Source of the DNA: Georgenia_B sunbinii
Lineage (GTDB): Bacteria > Actinomycetota > Actinomycetes > Actinomycetales > Actinomycetaceae
Length of the DNA: 64,000 bases
Reading direction: 5' to 3' (one strand)
Assembly: GCF_036421855.1 (NCBI RefSeq)
Contig: NZ_JAZGOK010000003.1
Within the stretch, counting starts at the first letter, position 1. Every line of letters starts with the position of its first letter. The notes beneath the pieces are model-generated. The model saw only the letters and a list, made by a program, of their open reading frames with translations, made no database searches and was not told the origin of the DNA. Position numbers and translations under genes: made by a program. Below, piece by piece: positions 1-8,976 of this stretch.

Positions 1-2
1 GC

Positions 3-185
3 GGGATGGTCAGCCTGATCTCGTTCCTGGCCGTCCTCCTGATCTTCTTCAGCATCGACATCCGAGCGCGCGACTCATCCACTACCGATCCGTGGCATCG
101 TGCTCGGGGTGGAGATGCTCTTCCTGCCCGACCGGGACTGAGCCGGCCCGTCACCGCCACGCCGCCGCTCGCCGGGTGGGCATGA
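3..185 (+). CDS. Possible 3' end of an unrecognised membrane protein gene (partial)
   Basis: This frame is open from the left edge and begins with a hydrophobic run (LISFLAVLLIFF) followed by a polar tail, stopping just before the methyltransferase gene. The tail after about base 85 looks unlike protein. A different frame there reads RGIVLGVEMLFLPDRD and stops at 139-141, so a frameshift in the sequence or a decayed gene end is possible. I do not recognise the family. Too little is present to assign a function, and it may be non-coding. Confidence 0.25.
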   Translation, partial: GMVSLISFLAVLLIFFSIDIRARDSSTTDPWHRARGGDALPARPGLSRPVTATPPLAGWA

Positions 186-192
186 TGGGGGC

Positions 193-798
193 ATGACCGA
201 ACCCAGTGCATGGACCCGGATGATCGAGGCCAACCCGGGACACTCCACGTGGTACATCGAACGGTTCCGCGCGCTCGCTGCCGCGGGCGAGGACCTTGCC
301 GGCGAAGCACGGTTCATCGACGCGATGGTCCCCCGCGGCGCCCGCGTCCTCGACGCCGGCTGCGGCGCAGGTCGGGTCGGGGGCTTCCTCGCCCGGGCCG
401 GCCACGACGTCGTCGGCGTGGATGTGGACCCGACGCTCGTCACCGCCGCCGCGGAGGACCACCCCGGCGCCCGGTGGTTCACGCAGGACCTCGCCGAGCT
501 CGACCTCGCCGCCGTCGGCGTCACGGAGCCGTTCGACGCGGTCGTGTGCGCCGGTAACGTGATGACCTTCCTCGCGCCGAGCACCAGGCGCGAGGTGCTG
601 CGCCGGATCCGTGCCCAGCTGGGCCCCGAGGGCCGCGCCGCCATCGGTTTCGGCGCGGGCCGTGGCTACGAGTTCGAGGAGTTCCTCGACGACGCCGGGT
701 CCGCCGGGCTCGCGCCCGACCTGCTGCTCTCGACGTGGGACCTGCGGCCGTTCAGCGCGGACGCCGGGTTCCTCGTCGCGGTGCTCCGGGCCGGCTGA
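193..798 (+). CDS. Class I SAM-dependent methyltransferase (201 aa)
   Basis: A small Rossmann-fold methyltransferase of the UbiE/Methyltransf_11-25 type. Motif I is clear at about residues 50-60 (VLDAGCGAGRVGGFLA). An acidic end of strand 2 follows (VVGVDVD), then a motif-IV-like stretch (FDAVVCAGNVMTFL). The length of about 200 residues is normal for a soluble, stand-alone enzyme. The substrate cannot be read from the sequence. The protein is complete, has no signal peptide or membrane segment, and is transcribed alone, converging on the large ThuA protein gene with a shared hairpin between them. The start shown is the ATG that precedes the conserved N-terminal helix; there is no strong ribosome binding site. 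Confidence 0.85.
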   Translation: MTEPSAWTRMIEANPGHSTWYIERFRALAAAGEDLAGEARFIDAMVPRGARVLDAGCGAGRVGGFLARAGHDVVGVDVDPTLVTAAAEDHPGARWFTQDLAELDLAAVGVTEPFDAVVCAGNVMTFLAPSTRREVLRRIRAQLGPEGRAAIGFGAGRGYEFEEFLDDAGSAGLAPDLLLSTWDLRPFSADAGFLVAVLRAG

Positions 799-832
799 GG
801 CACTCGCCCGCCCGCGGGGCGTGGGACGCACA

Positions 833-863
833 GGGGCCCGCAGCCATCTCGGCTGCGGGCCCC
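833..863. terminator. Bidirectional hairpin terminator
   Basis: A perfect 13-bp stem (GGGGCCCGCAGCC and its complement) with a 5-base loop lies between the convergent methyltransferase and ThuA-protein genes, 35 bases after one stop and 20 bases before the other. There is no long T-tract on either side, as is common for GC-rich actinobacterial terminators. Confidence 0.75.
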
Positions 864-883
864 TGCTACTGGCTACCGCTGGG

Positions 884-3800
884 TCAGAAGGCGCTCATCT
901 CCCAGGGGAACGCCGTCGCTGCGACGGGCAGGCCCGGACGACGGACACCGAGGGTGTCGGTGCCGTTGCCGTCCCAGTCGCCCACGATGACGTCGTCGCT
1001 CGCCCGGCCGAAGGTCACGCGGATGTCCGCGTCACCACCGTTGAGCGAGTTCTTCACGTGGTAGGTCGCACCACGACGGATGGCGAAGGTGTCGTTCCCG
1101 TCGCCGTCCCAGTCACCTGCCAGCGTGATGTCCGCGGCCCGCCCGTAGGTGACAACGCGGTCGGCGTCGCCCGGAGCGATGGCGTTCTTCACGTGGTAGG
1201 TCGCGCCACGACGAACGGCGAAGGAGTCGCTGCCGTCGCCGTCCCAGTCGCCGACGAGCACCTCGTCGGTCGCCAGACCGTAGTGCACGACGACGTCGGC
1301 GTCGCCGCCGACCAACCGGTTCTTCACGTGGTAGGCGTTGCCACGACGGACCGCGAAGGTGTCGCGGCCGTCACCGTTCCAGTCGCCCACGAGCACCACG
1401 TCGCCGGCCCGGCCGTAGCTGAACACCAGGTCGGCGTCTCCGCCCTGGTTGCCGTTGGTCACGTGGAACACGTTGCCGCGACGCAACGCGATGGTGTCGA
1501 CGCCGTCGCCGTCCCAGTCACCGATGAACACCTCGTCCACCGAACGGCCGTACTTGAAGAAGAGGTCGGTGACGCCCTTCCAGCCGTTGCTCAGGTGGAA
1601 CTCCAGCGCCTTCGACGGCGGTACCGGCCCGCCGCCGTCGGTGCTGAAGGTGTGCGACCACTCGGTGGTCGCATCGTCGGCCAGCTCGAAGCCCTCCAGC
1701 GCACGAGCCGTGACAGTCACGGTCCCTGCACCCTCGTACGACCCGGCCTCAACCACGTCGTCACCGATGAGGTACTCCACGCCATCGACCGCAGGAACGG
1801 TGTAGGAGTCGTTCTCCGTCCCGTCCTCGTCAGCGAAGGTCACCGCCTCCGGCGAGACCACCACCGGCTCCGGATCCGGGTCGCCCCCACCCTCGGTGCT
1901 GAACGTGTGCGACCACTCGGTGGTCGCATCGTCGGCCAGCTCGAAGCCCTCCAGCGCACGAGCCGTGACAGTCACGGTCCCCGCACCCTCGTACGACCCG
2001 GCCTCAACCACGTCGTCACCGATGAGGTACTCCACGCCATCGACCGCAGGAACGGTGTAGGAGTCGTTCTCCGTCCCGTCCTCGTCAGCGAAGGTCACCG
2101 CCTCCGGCGAGACCACCACCGGCTCCGGATCCGGGTCGCCCCCACCCTCGGTGCTGAACGTGTGCGACCACTCGGTGGTCGCATCGTCGGCCAGCTCGAA
2201 GCCCTCCAGCGCACGAGCCGTGACAGTCACGGTCCCCGCACCCTCGTACGACCCGGCCTCAACCACGTCGTCACCGATGAGGTACTCCACGCCATCGACC
2301 GCAGGAACGGTGTAGGAGTCGTTCTCCGTCCCGTCCTCGTCAGCGAAGGTCACCGCCTCCGGCGAGACCACCACCGGCTCCGGATCCGGGTCGCCCCCAC
2401 CCTCGGTGCTGAACGTGTGCGACCACTCGGTGGTCGCATCGTCGGCCAGCTCGAAGCCCTCCAGCGCACGAGCCGTGACAGTCACGGTCCCCGCACCCTC
2501 GTACGACCCGGCCTCAACCACGTCGTCACCGATGAGGTACTCCACGCCATCGACCGCAGGAACGGTGTAGGAGTCGTTCTCCGTCCCGTCCTCGTCAATG
2601 AAGGCCACCGCCACCGGCGAGACCACCACCGGCTCCGGGTCAGGGTCGCCCCCACCCTCGGTGCTGAACGTGTGCGACCACTCGATGGTCGCGTCGTCGG
2701 CCAGCTCGAAGCCCTCCAGCGCACGAGCCGTGACAGTCACGGTCCCCGCACCCTCGTACGACCCGGCCTCAACCACGTCGTCACCGATGAGGTACTCCAC
2801 GCCATCGACCGCAGGAACGGTGTAGGAGTCGTTCTCCGTCCCGTCCTCGTCGATGAACGTCACCGCGTGCGGCACGACCACCGGGTCGGGGTCGGGACCG
2901 GGCTCATCGCCGGCGACCGCGAACGACAGCTCCTGGATGTCGCTGATGTTCCCGTCGGCGTCGGTGGCACGGAACTCCACGGTGTGGTCACCGGGCTCGA
3001 CGACCTCGACCGCGGACTCGTAGGCCAGCCAGTCGCCGCCGTCGATCCGGTACTCGACCGTGTCGACGCCGGAACCGTCGCCGTCATCGGCGTCGAGCAC
3101 CAGCGAGGCCGGTGCGTCGTAGGCCGCGAAGTCGGCGCACACGATCGGCAGCCCGGGGAGGCCCGACTCGTGGATCATCACCGACAGCGGCTGCTGCCGG
3201 ACGATCCAGTCGGCGAGTCCCCAGCCACGTGCCACGCCCTGGGCGTTGGGCACGAGGTCGCCCCGGGGGTCGGTGTTGGACGACACCCAGATCTCGTTCG
3301 GCGGTGCTGACGGCCCGTTCGGGTCGTGCTTGTAGTGCCCGCCGTGGGTCTGGCACGAGCCGTCGTGCAGGTGCGCCGGGTACGGCTGACCAGGCAGCAG
3401 GCCGCTGGCCTGGATCATCACGCTGGTCCCGGCCGTGCTCTTGGTCATGGTCGCGGTGCCCTCGACGGTCAGGTCGCTGGTGCCGTGGCCGTGGTCCATC
3501 GGGCCGAACTCACCCGTCGACGTGCCGAGGACGTTGCCCGACACCGTCGGGGCCTCCTCGTCGACCGGCGGCGTGACGTCGTCCTCGACCACCCGGAAGT
3601 AGTCGAAGCTGACGGTGGTCGGCTCGGTCTGCTCCGGTCCGATGGCCACCAGGCCGAAGGTCGAGAGGTCACCGGCGTGCGTCACCGCGTCGCCGAGCGA
3701 GGTCCAGGTCTCGCCGTCCTCGCTGACCCAGCCCTGGTAGCTGTCACCGGTGCGGGTCATCCGCAGGTGCCAGTAGTCACCCTCGGGCTCACCGGCGAGG

Positions 3801-6800
3801 TCGATGCCCCGGTTGCCACCGGCACCGAAGCCGCCGTTGACCTCCGAGACGAGCTCGGCACCGAGCGCGAGCGGCTGCCCGGCCTGGTTGCGTGCTACGA
3901 CGTCGAGCTTCACGTAGTCGTCGTCGCCGCCGTACGCCAGCAGGCCGGCGTACTGCCACTGGTGGATCAGCGGGGCGTGGAACCGGGTCTCGATCGTCCA
4001 GTCGCCCGCCGGAGCGGACTGCAGGATGAAGTTCTCCGGCGAGATGGGGTTGTCGTTGTTGACGTCCCCGGGCTGGGTGACGATGTGCAGCTCGCCGTCG
4101 GCGACCGAGACGTTCTCCGCCTGGTAGCGCACCGTGCTGTCCCAGCGGCAACCGTCGAGCGCGTCGCCGTCGAACTCGTCGTTCGGCTCCCGCTCGCCGG
4201 TGTCCTCCCGGTCAGGGGTGACCCGGAAGTGGTCCACCGCCGCGACGACATCGGGCTCGCCGGTGTCGCCGGCAGCCACGACGCCGAAGGTGGCGTCCGG
4301 GTCGAGGACCGCGGACCCGTCCAGCGTGGTGAACTGCTCGCCGTCCAGCGAGTAGGCCGCCGTGAGGCTCTCGCCGTCACTGGTGAGGCGCAGGTGGACG
4401 GCGTTCGCGGCGTCAGCCGGCAGGGTGACGTTGCCTGCGTGCTGGGTCCGGGAACCGTTGGACTCGGTCCAGAACTCCAGGAAGCGGCTGCCGTTCTCGT
4501 GCTTGGTGAACGTCAGCTTGGTGTAGTCGTCGTCCCCGGAGTGCACCATGAGGCCGCTGTACTGCCAGTGCCGCCCATGCTCGACGCTGACCTGCGTGTC
4601 GACCTGCCACTCGCCTGACGGCACGGGCTGACCGACGTAGCTGATCGGGCCGGTGTTCGCGCCGTCGATGTCAGCGCCGGTGACCGGCAGGTGCAGTGCA
4701 CCGTCGGCCACCGTCACCGGTGAGCCGTCGGCGCTGCGCACCGTCGTCCAGCGCTGACCGTTGAGGTCGTCGCCGTCGAACTCGTCGCTCATCGTGGTGG
4801 CGCAGATCGGTCCGGGACCCGGCTCGGGGTCCGGGTCCGGGTCGGCCGGGTCGTCGTCGAAGACGAAGTCGGCGAACTCGACCTCACTCGTCGCGGACGC
4901 GTGGTGCGCGGTGACGAACAGCCCGATGTCCTGGACCGACGCCGCACCCGGCAGCTGGACCGGGGCGCCGATGCGGGTGAAGTTCTCACCGTCGGTGCTC
5001 CAGAACGCGGTGTAGTCGTCGCCGTTGCGCTCGAGGCGCATCCACGCCGGGTAGCTGGTGCTGCCGGCGTCGCTCGAGGCGTTGAGCTGCCCCGAGGTGT
5101 TGGTCGACCGCAGCCACTCGAACCCGCCGTTCGGGCGGAGCCCCAGCGCGGCGTACCCGGCCGACTCACCGGGAGCGGTGACGTCGTTGCGGACGATGAG
5201 GCCCGCCTTGGCGCTGCCGTGGCTGTTGCCCTGGCTGTTGATCTTCACGGTGGCGGACCACCGCTCGTCGGCGCCCGCGGGCATGTAGAGCGCGCTGTAC
5301 TCGTCGACCGCGTTCCACATGTTGCCACCACCGGAGTTGATGGTGAACGTGCCGTCCTCGCCGCGGCTGAACTCGCCGTCGACGTTGGAGAACGTGAGGA
5401 AGTCGCCGAACGCGTCACCGATGGTGATCGGCACGATCCGCGACGTCGTCTCGGCGCCGTTGTTGTTCGTGGCGACCGCGGTCAGGTGGTAGACCGCCTC
5501 GTCCGCGGCGTCCCAGGTGACGCTGTACGGCGCCTCCTCGTCGACCCCGATGGACTCGTCGCCGATGAAGAACTCGACCTGGGTGATCTCGTTCTCGGCG
5601 TCGGTGGCGTCGGCGGTCACCGTGACCTCGCCGACCTCGACCTCGTCGGCCACGGTCGGTGCCGTGATCGCGACGCGGGGCTTGGAGGTGGGCGAGATGC
5701 CCTGGCCGTCGGCCTCGATGAAGTTCAGCCGTCGCTCGCCCTCGCCCGGGAGGACGACGAAGAGCTCGAAGGACTCCCCCGGGTCCTCGATCTCGACGGC
5801 GACGTCGGTGTACCGCGCCAGTCCGCCGGTCGAGGGGACCTCCGCGGTGGCGAGCAGCTCGCCGTCGGCGCCGTCACGCCGCAGCTCGATGTCCCCGCCG
5901 GTGGCCGAGGCCACCCGCAGCACGAGCTGGTCGATGTTCACCAGGTTGATCGGGTCGTAGGACGCCCATGCGCCGTCCTGCCCGCCGATCGAGGTGCCGT
6001 GACCCTCGATGTCGCGCGAGGCTGTGGCCGTCATCCCCTCAGAGTCGGTGAAGAACTCCGCCTCGCGGATCTTGCCGAACAGCAGCGAGGTGTCCTGACC
6101 GGTGAGGGCAGGCACCCCGTCACCGCCGGAGTCCTGGTAGCGGGCGTCGAGCACGTAGAAGACGTTCATGTCGTCGCTGTGCCCACCACCCAGGCTGGTC
6201 GGGACCGACCCGGTGCGGCCGGTGTACGGCTCGGCCGGGTGGGCGTGGGAGTCGTGGCCCAGGGCGGGCTGCACGATGAGCTCGGCGTCGTCGATCTCGT
6301 CCTCGGCGTCGGACGCGTCGATGTCCCAGGTGACGACGTCACCGAAGTCGAAGAACGCGCCGGTCGGCGGCAGGTTGAAGCTGATCTCCGGCCGGGTGTT
6401 GCCGACGGTGATCGGCACCGTGGTGGTGCCGGTCTTGCCGTGCGGGTCGGTGACCGTCAGGCGAGCGTCGTAGACGCCGTTCTCCTCGTAGGTCGTCGTC
6501 GGGCTGACCTCGGTGGAGTCCACCTCGCCGTCGCCGTCGAAGTCCCAGGCGTAGCTGAGCTCCTCGTTCTCTGGGTCACTGCTCGTGGACCCGTCGAAGG
6601 TGACCTCCAGCGGCGCGAGGCCGCTGTCCGGGGTGGCGGTGGCGACCGCGGACGGCGAGCGCGAGCCGGAGACGTAGTCGATGCGGTGCAGGCCCGAGTC
6701 CGGGTTGTGCCGGCCGAAGCCGCCGCCCCAGTCGAGCACGTACATCGAGCCGTCCGGGCCGAACTTCGCCTCGATCGGCGCCATGAACGGCTCCGACGGC

Positions 6801-8890
6801 AGGAACGCGTTGACCTTCTCCAGGCCGGTGCCGGCCTCGTCGAGGATGAAGGAGTACATCTTGTTCCGCGCCCACTCGAAGAAGAAGGGCTGGCCGTCGA
6901 AGTACTCGGGGAACTTGGTGTCCGACTCGGACTCGGCGTCGAAGTTGTAGAACGGGCCGCCCATCGGGGCCAGGCCGCCACCCTGCGTGATGATCTCGGG
7001 GTGGGAGGCGCGCTGGTAGCCGTACCACATGTCCGGTGCGACGGACGGCGGCAGCTCGGTCAGGCCGGTGTTGAGGATCGAGTCGTTGACCGGGGCGTCG
7101 CAGTCGAAGAACTCTCCGACGGTCACCGGGTTGGTGGTGTAGTCGACGTCACGGAACGGCTCGTTGTTACCCATGCACAGCGGCCAGCCGTAGAAGCCGG
7201 GCTCGTCGATGATCATCCACTCGGCGATGCCGGCAGGCCCGCGGTTGGCGGGGTTGTCACTGCCGTTGTCCGGGGAGTAGTCGGCCATCGAGATGTTGCC
7301 GGTGACCTCGTCGATGGCGAACTGGAACGGGTTCCGGAAGCCCATCGCGTAGATCTCGGGCAGCGTCTTGTCCTCGGTGTCCTCCGCCTCGTCGAACATG
7401 TTGCCCTCGGGGATGGTGTACGTCGTCCCCACTCCGGGCTCGGCGTCGGCCGGGATCTCGTCCAGCGGCGTGATGCGCAGCAGGCTGCCGCGCAGGTCGT
7501 TGGAGTTGGCCGAGGTGGCGCGGGCGTCGTGGAACTGGCCGTCGCGCTCCGACAGCGGTGCGTAGCCGCCGGACGGCTCGGAGTGCGGGTTCACGTCGTC
7601 GCCGACACCCAGGTAGAGGTTGCCCTCGGCGTCGATCTCGACGACACCACCGGTGTGGCCGGGCTCGTCCGGCAGCCGCCGGGCGGGAACCTCGAGCAGC
7701 ACGCGCTCGGTGTCGGGCTCGATCAGCCCGGTCTCGTGGTCCATGGTGAACCGCGAGAGGTTGCTGTAGAAGTTCGCCGGGTCGGTGTCGTCCTCGCTCT
7801 CCGGCGAGTAGTAGAGGTACAGGTGACCGCTCTCGGCGAAGTCCGGCGCCAGCGCGATGCCGAGCAGGCCGTCCTCACCGCCGGAGTACACGTCGAGCTG
7901 CAGGGCGGTGGTGGTGGTGTGCGAGGCCGGGTCGTAGACCTGGACCTGGCCGCGGACCAGCTCGGTGAAGAAGACGCGGCCGTCGTCGGCGATGTCCATC
8001 CCGAACGGTGCGGAGGTGTTCTGGTCGAGCGCGACGCGCTCGTACATGCCCCAGTCGGTGCCGCCGCAGTCACCGTCGACCAGGCCCGCGGCCCACTCCA
8101 CGCCACCGACGATGTGCTGGACCAGGTCCGGCTCATCGGTGAAGTGGGAGCCGAAGTGGCCCATGCCGGTCATCCAGGCGCGGCCACCGTCGTAAGGCTT
8201 GCACCAGGAGATCTGGTGGTCGTAGCCCATCGCGTTGCCGCCGGGGGCGTAGGTCGACTCGTCCATGGTGGCGAGCACGTGCGCCTCACCGCGGACGTTG
8301 GCCGAGTAGTTGTACCACTCGTCGGCCCGCTCCCACCGCTGCGGGAGGTGCTCGGTCGACGGGTGTGTGTGGTCCTCCACCCGGACGGTGCCGGGGAGGC
8401 CCGGGTCGGAGCCGGTGGCGGCGTGACCGGGCATCAGCGCGCCGATCATGTCGTCCCACCAGTCGTAGCTCCCGCGCATGTCGGTGGCGTTGTGGATGGC
8501 AACGATGCCGCCGCCGGCCTGCTGGTAGCGCTCGAGGGCGGCCTTCTCGTCGGCGTTCCACGGGTCGCCCGAGGTCTGGAACATCACCAGCGCGTCGAAG
8601 GCGGCGAGGTCCTCGTCGTTGAAGAGCGAGGAGTCCTCGGAGTGCACGGACTCGATGCCGGCGTCCGCGAAAGCGTCGATGAGCACCGGGGTACCGACGT
8701 CGATCGCGTCCTCGTGCCGGTACTGGGTGGTCGCGGTGAAGATGAGGACCTGGGGGTCGTCATCGTCGGCAGGCGGCGGCTCCGTGTCGGCCACCGCGGG
8801 TACCGCAGTTAGTAGTGACAAGGTCAGCACACTGGCGGACGCTGCAGTGAGCGTCCGCCGCAGGCGGCTCTGCCCGAGAGTGCGAGTCAT
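884..8890 (-). CDS. Giant secreted mosaic protein: ThuA + GSDH-type sugar dehydrogenase + PKD/CBM6/lectin + Cu/Zn-SOD-like + repeats + FG-GAP-like (2668 aa)
   Basis: An N-terminal signal peptide (about residues 1-34) is followed by: a ThuA (trehalose-utilisation) domain (47-270); a GSDH/PQQ-type beta-propeller (280-745) with GHTGG, LYLGVGDD, NDLRGSLLRI and GFRNPFQFA; a PKD domain (755-835); a CBM6-like region (930-1060); an Ig-like domain; three concanavalin/DUF1349-like modules (1160-1750); a Cu/Zn superoxide-dismutase-like domain (about 1765-1890) keeping AHLH, GGHYKHDPNG and MIHES; another Ig-like domain; five 85-residue repeats (about 2004-2421); and five GDWDGDG-containing FG-GAP-like repeats to the end. 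ThuA/GSDH fusions are usually around 1,000-1,500 residues, so this one is unusually long. It is the last gene of a sugar-transport and isomerase cluster and has a good ribosome site (GAAAGGA) before ATG. Extracellular oxidation or binding of sugars is inferred; the substrate is unknown. Confidence 0.88.
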   Translation of the reverse strand: MTRTLGQSRLRRTLTAASASVLTLSLLTAVPAVADTEPPPADDDDPQVLIFTATTQYRHEDAIDVGTPVLIDAFADAGIESVHSEDSSLFNDEDLAAFDALVMFQTSGDPWNADEKAALERYQQAGGGIVAIHNATDMRGSYDWWDDMIGALMPGHAATGSDPGLPGTVRVEDHTHPSTEHLPQRWERADEWYNYSANVRGEAHVLATMDESTYAPGGNAMGYDHQISWCKPYDGGRAWMTGMGHFGSHFTDEPDLVQHIVGGVEWAAGLVDGDCGGTDWGMYERVALDQNTSAPFGMDIADDGRVFFTELVRGQVQVYDPASHTTTTALQLDVYSGGEDGLLGIALAPDFAESGHLYLYYSPESEDDTDPANFYSNLSRFTMDHETGLIEPDTERVLLEVPARRLPDEPGHTGGVVEIDAEGNLYLGVGDDVNPHSEPSGGYAPLSERDGQFHDARATSANSNDLRGSLLRITPLDEIPADAEPGVGTTYTIPEGNMFDEAEDTEDKTLPEIYAMGFRNPFQFAIDEVTGNISMADYSPDNGSDNPANRGPAGIAEWMIIDEPGFYGWPLCMGNNEPFRDVDYTTNPVTVGEFFDCDAPVNDSILNTGLTELPPSVAPDMWYGYQRASHPEIITQGGGLAPMGGPFYNFDAESESDTKFPEYFDGQPFFFEWARNKMYSFILDEAGTGLEKVNAFLPSEPFMAPIEAKFGPDGSMYVLDWGGGFGRHNPDSGLHRIDYVSGSRSPSAVATATPDSGLAPLEVTFDGSTSSDPENEELSYAWDFDGDGEVDSTEVSPTTTYEENGVYDARLTVTDPHGKTGTTTVPITVGNTRPEISFNLPPTGAFFDFGDVVTWDIDASDAEDEIDDAELIVQPALGHDSHAHPAEPYTGRTGSVPTSLGGGHSDDMNVFYVLDARYQDSGGDGVPALTGQDTSLLFGKIREAEFFTDSEGMTATASRDIEGHGTSIGGQDGAWASYDPINLVNIDQLVLRVASATGGDIELRRDGADGELLATAEVPSTGGLARYTDVAVEIEDPGESFELFVVLPGEGERRLNFIEADGQGISPTSKPRVAITAPTVADEVEVGEVTVTADATDAENEITQVEFFIGDESIGVDEEAPYSVTWDAADEAVYHLTAVATNNNGAETTSRIVPITIGDAFGDFLTFSNVDGEFSRGEDGTFTINSGGGNMWNAVDEYSALYMPAGADERWSATVKINSQGNSHGSAKAGLIVRNDVTAPGESAGYAALGLRPNGGFEWLRSTNTSGQLNASSDAGSTSYPAWMRLERNGDDYTAFWSTDGENFTRIGAPVQLPGAASVQDIGLFVTAHHASATSEVEFADFVFDDDPADPDPDPEPGPGPICATTMSDEFDGDDLNGQRWTTVRSADGSPVTVADGALHLPVTGADIDGANTGPISYVGQPVPSGEWQVDTQVSVEHGRHWQYSGLMVHSGDDDYTKLTFTKHENGSRFLEFWTESNGSRTQHAGNVTLPADAANAVHLRLTSDGESLTAAYSLDGEQFTTLDGSAVLDPDATFGVVAAGDTGEPDVVAAVDHFRVTPDREDTGEREPNDEFDGDALDGCRWDSTVRYQAENVSVADGELHIVTQPGDVNNDNPISPENFILQSAPAGDWTIETRFHAPLIHQWQYAGLLAYGGDDDYVKLDVVARNQAGQPLALGAELVSEVNGGFGAGGNRGIDLAGEPEGDYWHLRMTRTGDSYQGWVSEDGETWTSLGDAVTHAGDLSTFGLVAIGPEQTEPTTVSFDYFRVVEDDVTPPVDEEAPTVSGNVLGTSTGEFGPMDHGHGTSDLTVEGTATMTKSTAGTSVMIQASGLLPGQPYPAHLHDGSCQTHGGHYKHDPNGPSAPPNEIWVSSNTDPRGDLVPNAQGVARGWGLADWIVRQQPLSVMIHESGLPGLPIVCADFAAYDAPASLVLDADDGDGSGVDTVEYRIDGGDWLAYESAVEVVEPGDHTVEFRATDADGNISDIQELSFAVAGDEPGPDPDPVVVPHAVTFIDEDGTENDSYTVPAVDGVEYLIGDDVVEAGSYEGAGTVTVTARALEGFELADDATIEWSHTFSTEGGGDPDPEPVVVSPVAVAFIDEDGTENDSYTVPAVDGVEYLIGDDVVEAGSYEGAGTVTVTARALEGFELADDATTEWSHTFSTEGGGDPDPEPVVVSPEAVTFADEDGTENDSYTVPAVDGVEYLIGDDVVEAGSYEGAGTVTVTARALEGFELADDATTEWSHTFSTEGGGDPDPEPVVVSPEAVTFADEDGTENDSYTVPAVDGVEYLIGDDVVEAGSYEGAGTVTVTARALEGFELADDATTEWSHTFSTEGGGDPDPEPVVVSPEAVTFADEDGTENDSYTVPAVDGVEYLIGDDVVEAGSYEGAGTVTVTARALEGFELADDATTEWSHTFSTDGGGPVPPSKALEFHLSNGWKGVTDLFFKYGRSVDEVFIGDWDGDGVDTIALRRGNVFHVTNGNQGGDADLVFSYGRAGDVVLVGDWNGDGRDTFAVRRGNAYHVKNRLVGGDADVVVHYGLATDEVLVGDWDGDGSDSFAVRRGATYHVKNAIAPGDADRVVTYGRAADITLAGDWDGDGNDTFAIRRGATYHVKNSLNGGDADIRVTFGRASDDVIVGDWDGNGTDTLGVRRPGLPVAATAFPWEMSAF
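1628..2881 (-). repeat. Five near-identical 255-bp in-frame tandem repeats
   Basis: The units lie at 2630-2881, 2375-2629, 2120-2374, 1865-2119 and 1628-1864. The first is one codon shorter, and the last lacks the six-residue DPDPEP linker at its end. Each encodes an 85-residue module that starts with VVVSPEAVTFADEDGTEND, continues with a glycine-rich beta region and closes with SHTFSTEGGGDPDPEP. The last three units are almost identical at the DNA level, which implies recent duplication or ongoing homogenisation. They lie between an Ig-like domain and the C-terminal FG-GAP-like repeats and look like a spacer or adhesion module. Confidence 0.93.
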
Positions 8891-8976
8891 AGTTTCCTTT
8901 CAAGGGTCGTATCGGTCGGTAGTGACGGTTGGTCGCCCCCCGTCGGGACGTCGCGTCCTCGCGAGTCCCGGTCAGC

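Noticed and set aside
1628..2881. CRISPR-like array
   Set aside because: Units are 255 bp, contiguous, in frame and without unique spacers; they are protein repeats.
611..3310. Open plus-strand frame of 899 codons running over the tandem repeats
   Set aside because: It overlaps the methyltransferase and giant protein genes in antisense, and its own repeats just mirror the coding repeats.
4901..8812. Open frame of 1,303 codons on the plus strand opposite the giant protein
   Set aside because: Antisense shadow from GC bias; valine/arginine-rich residues with no domain, while the minus frame has clear domains throughout.
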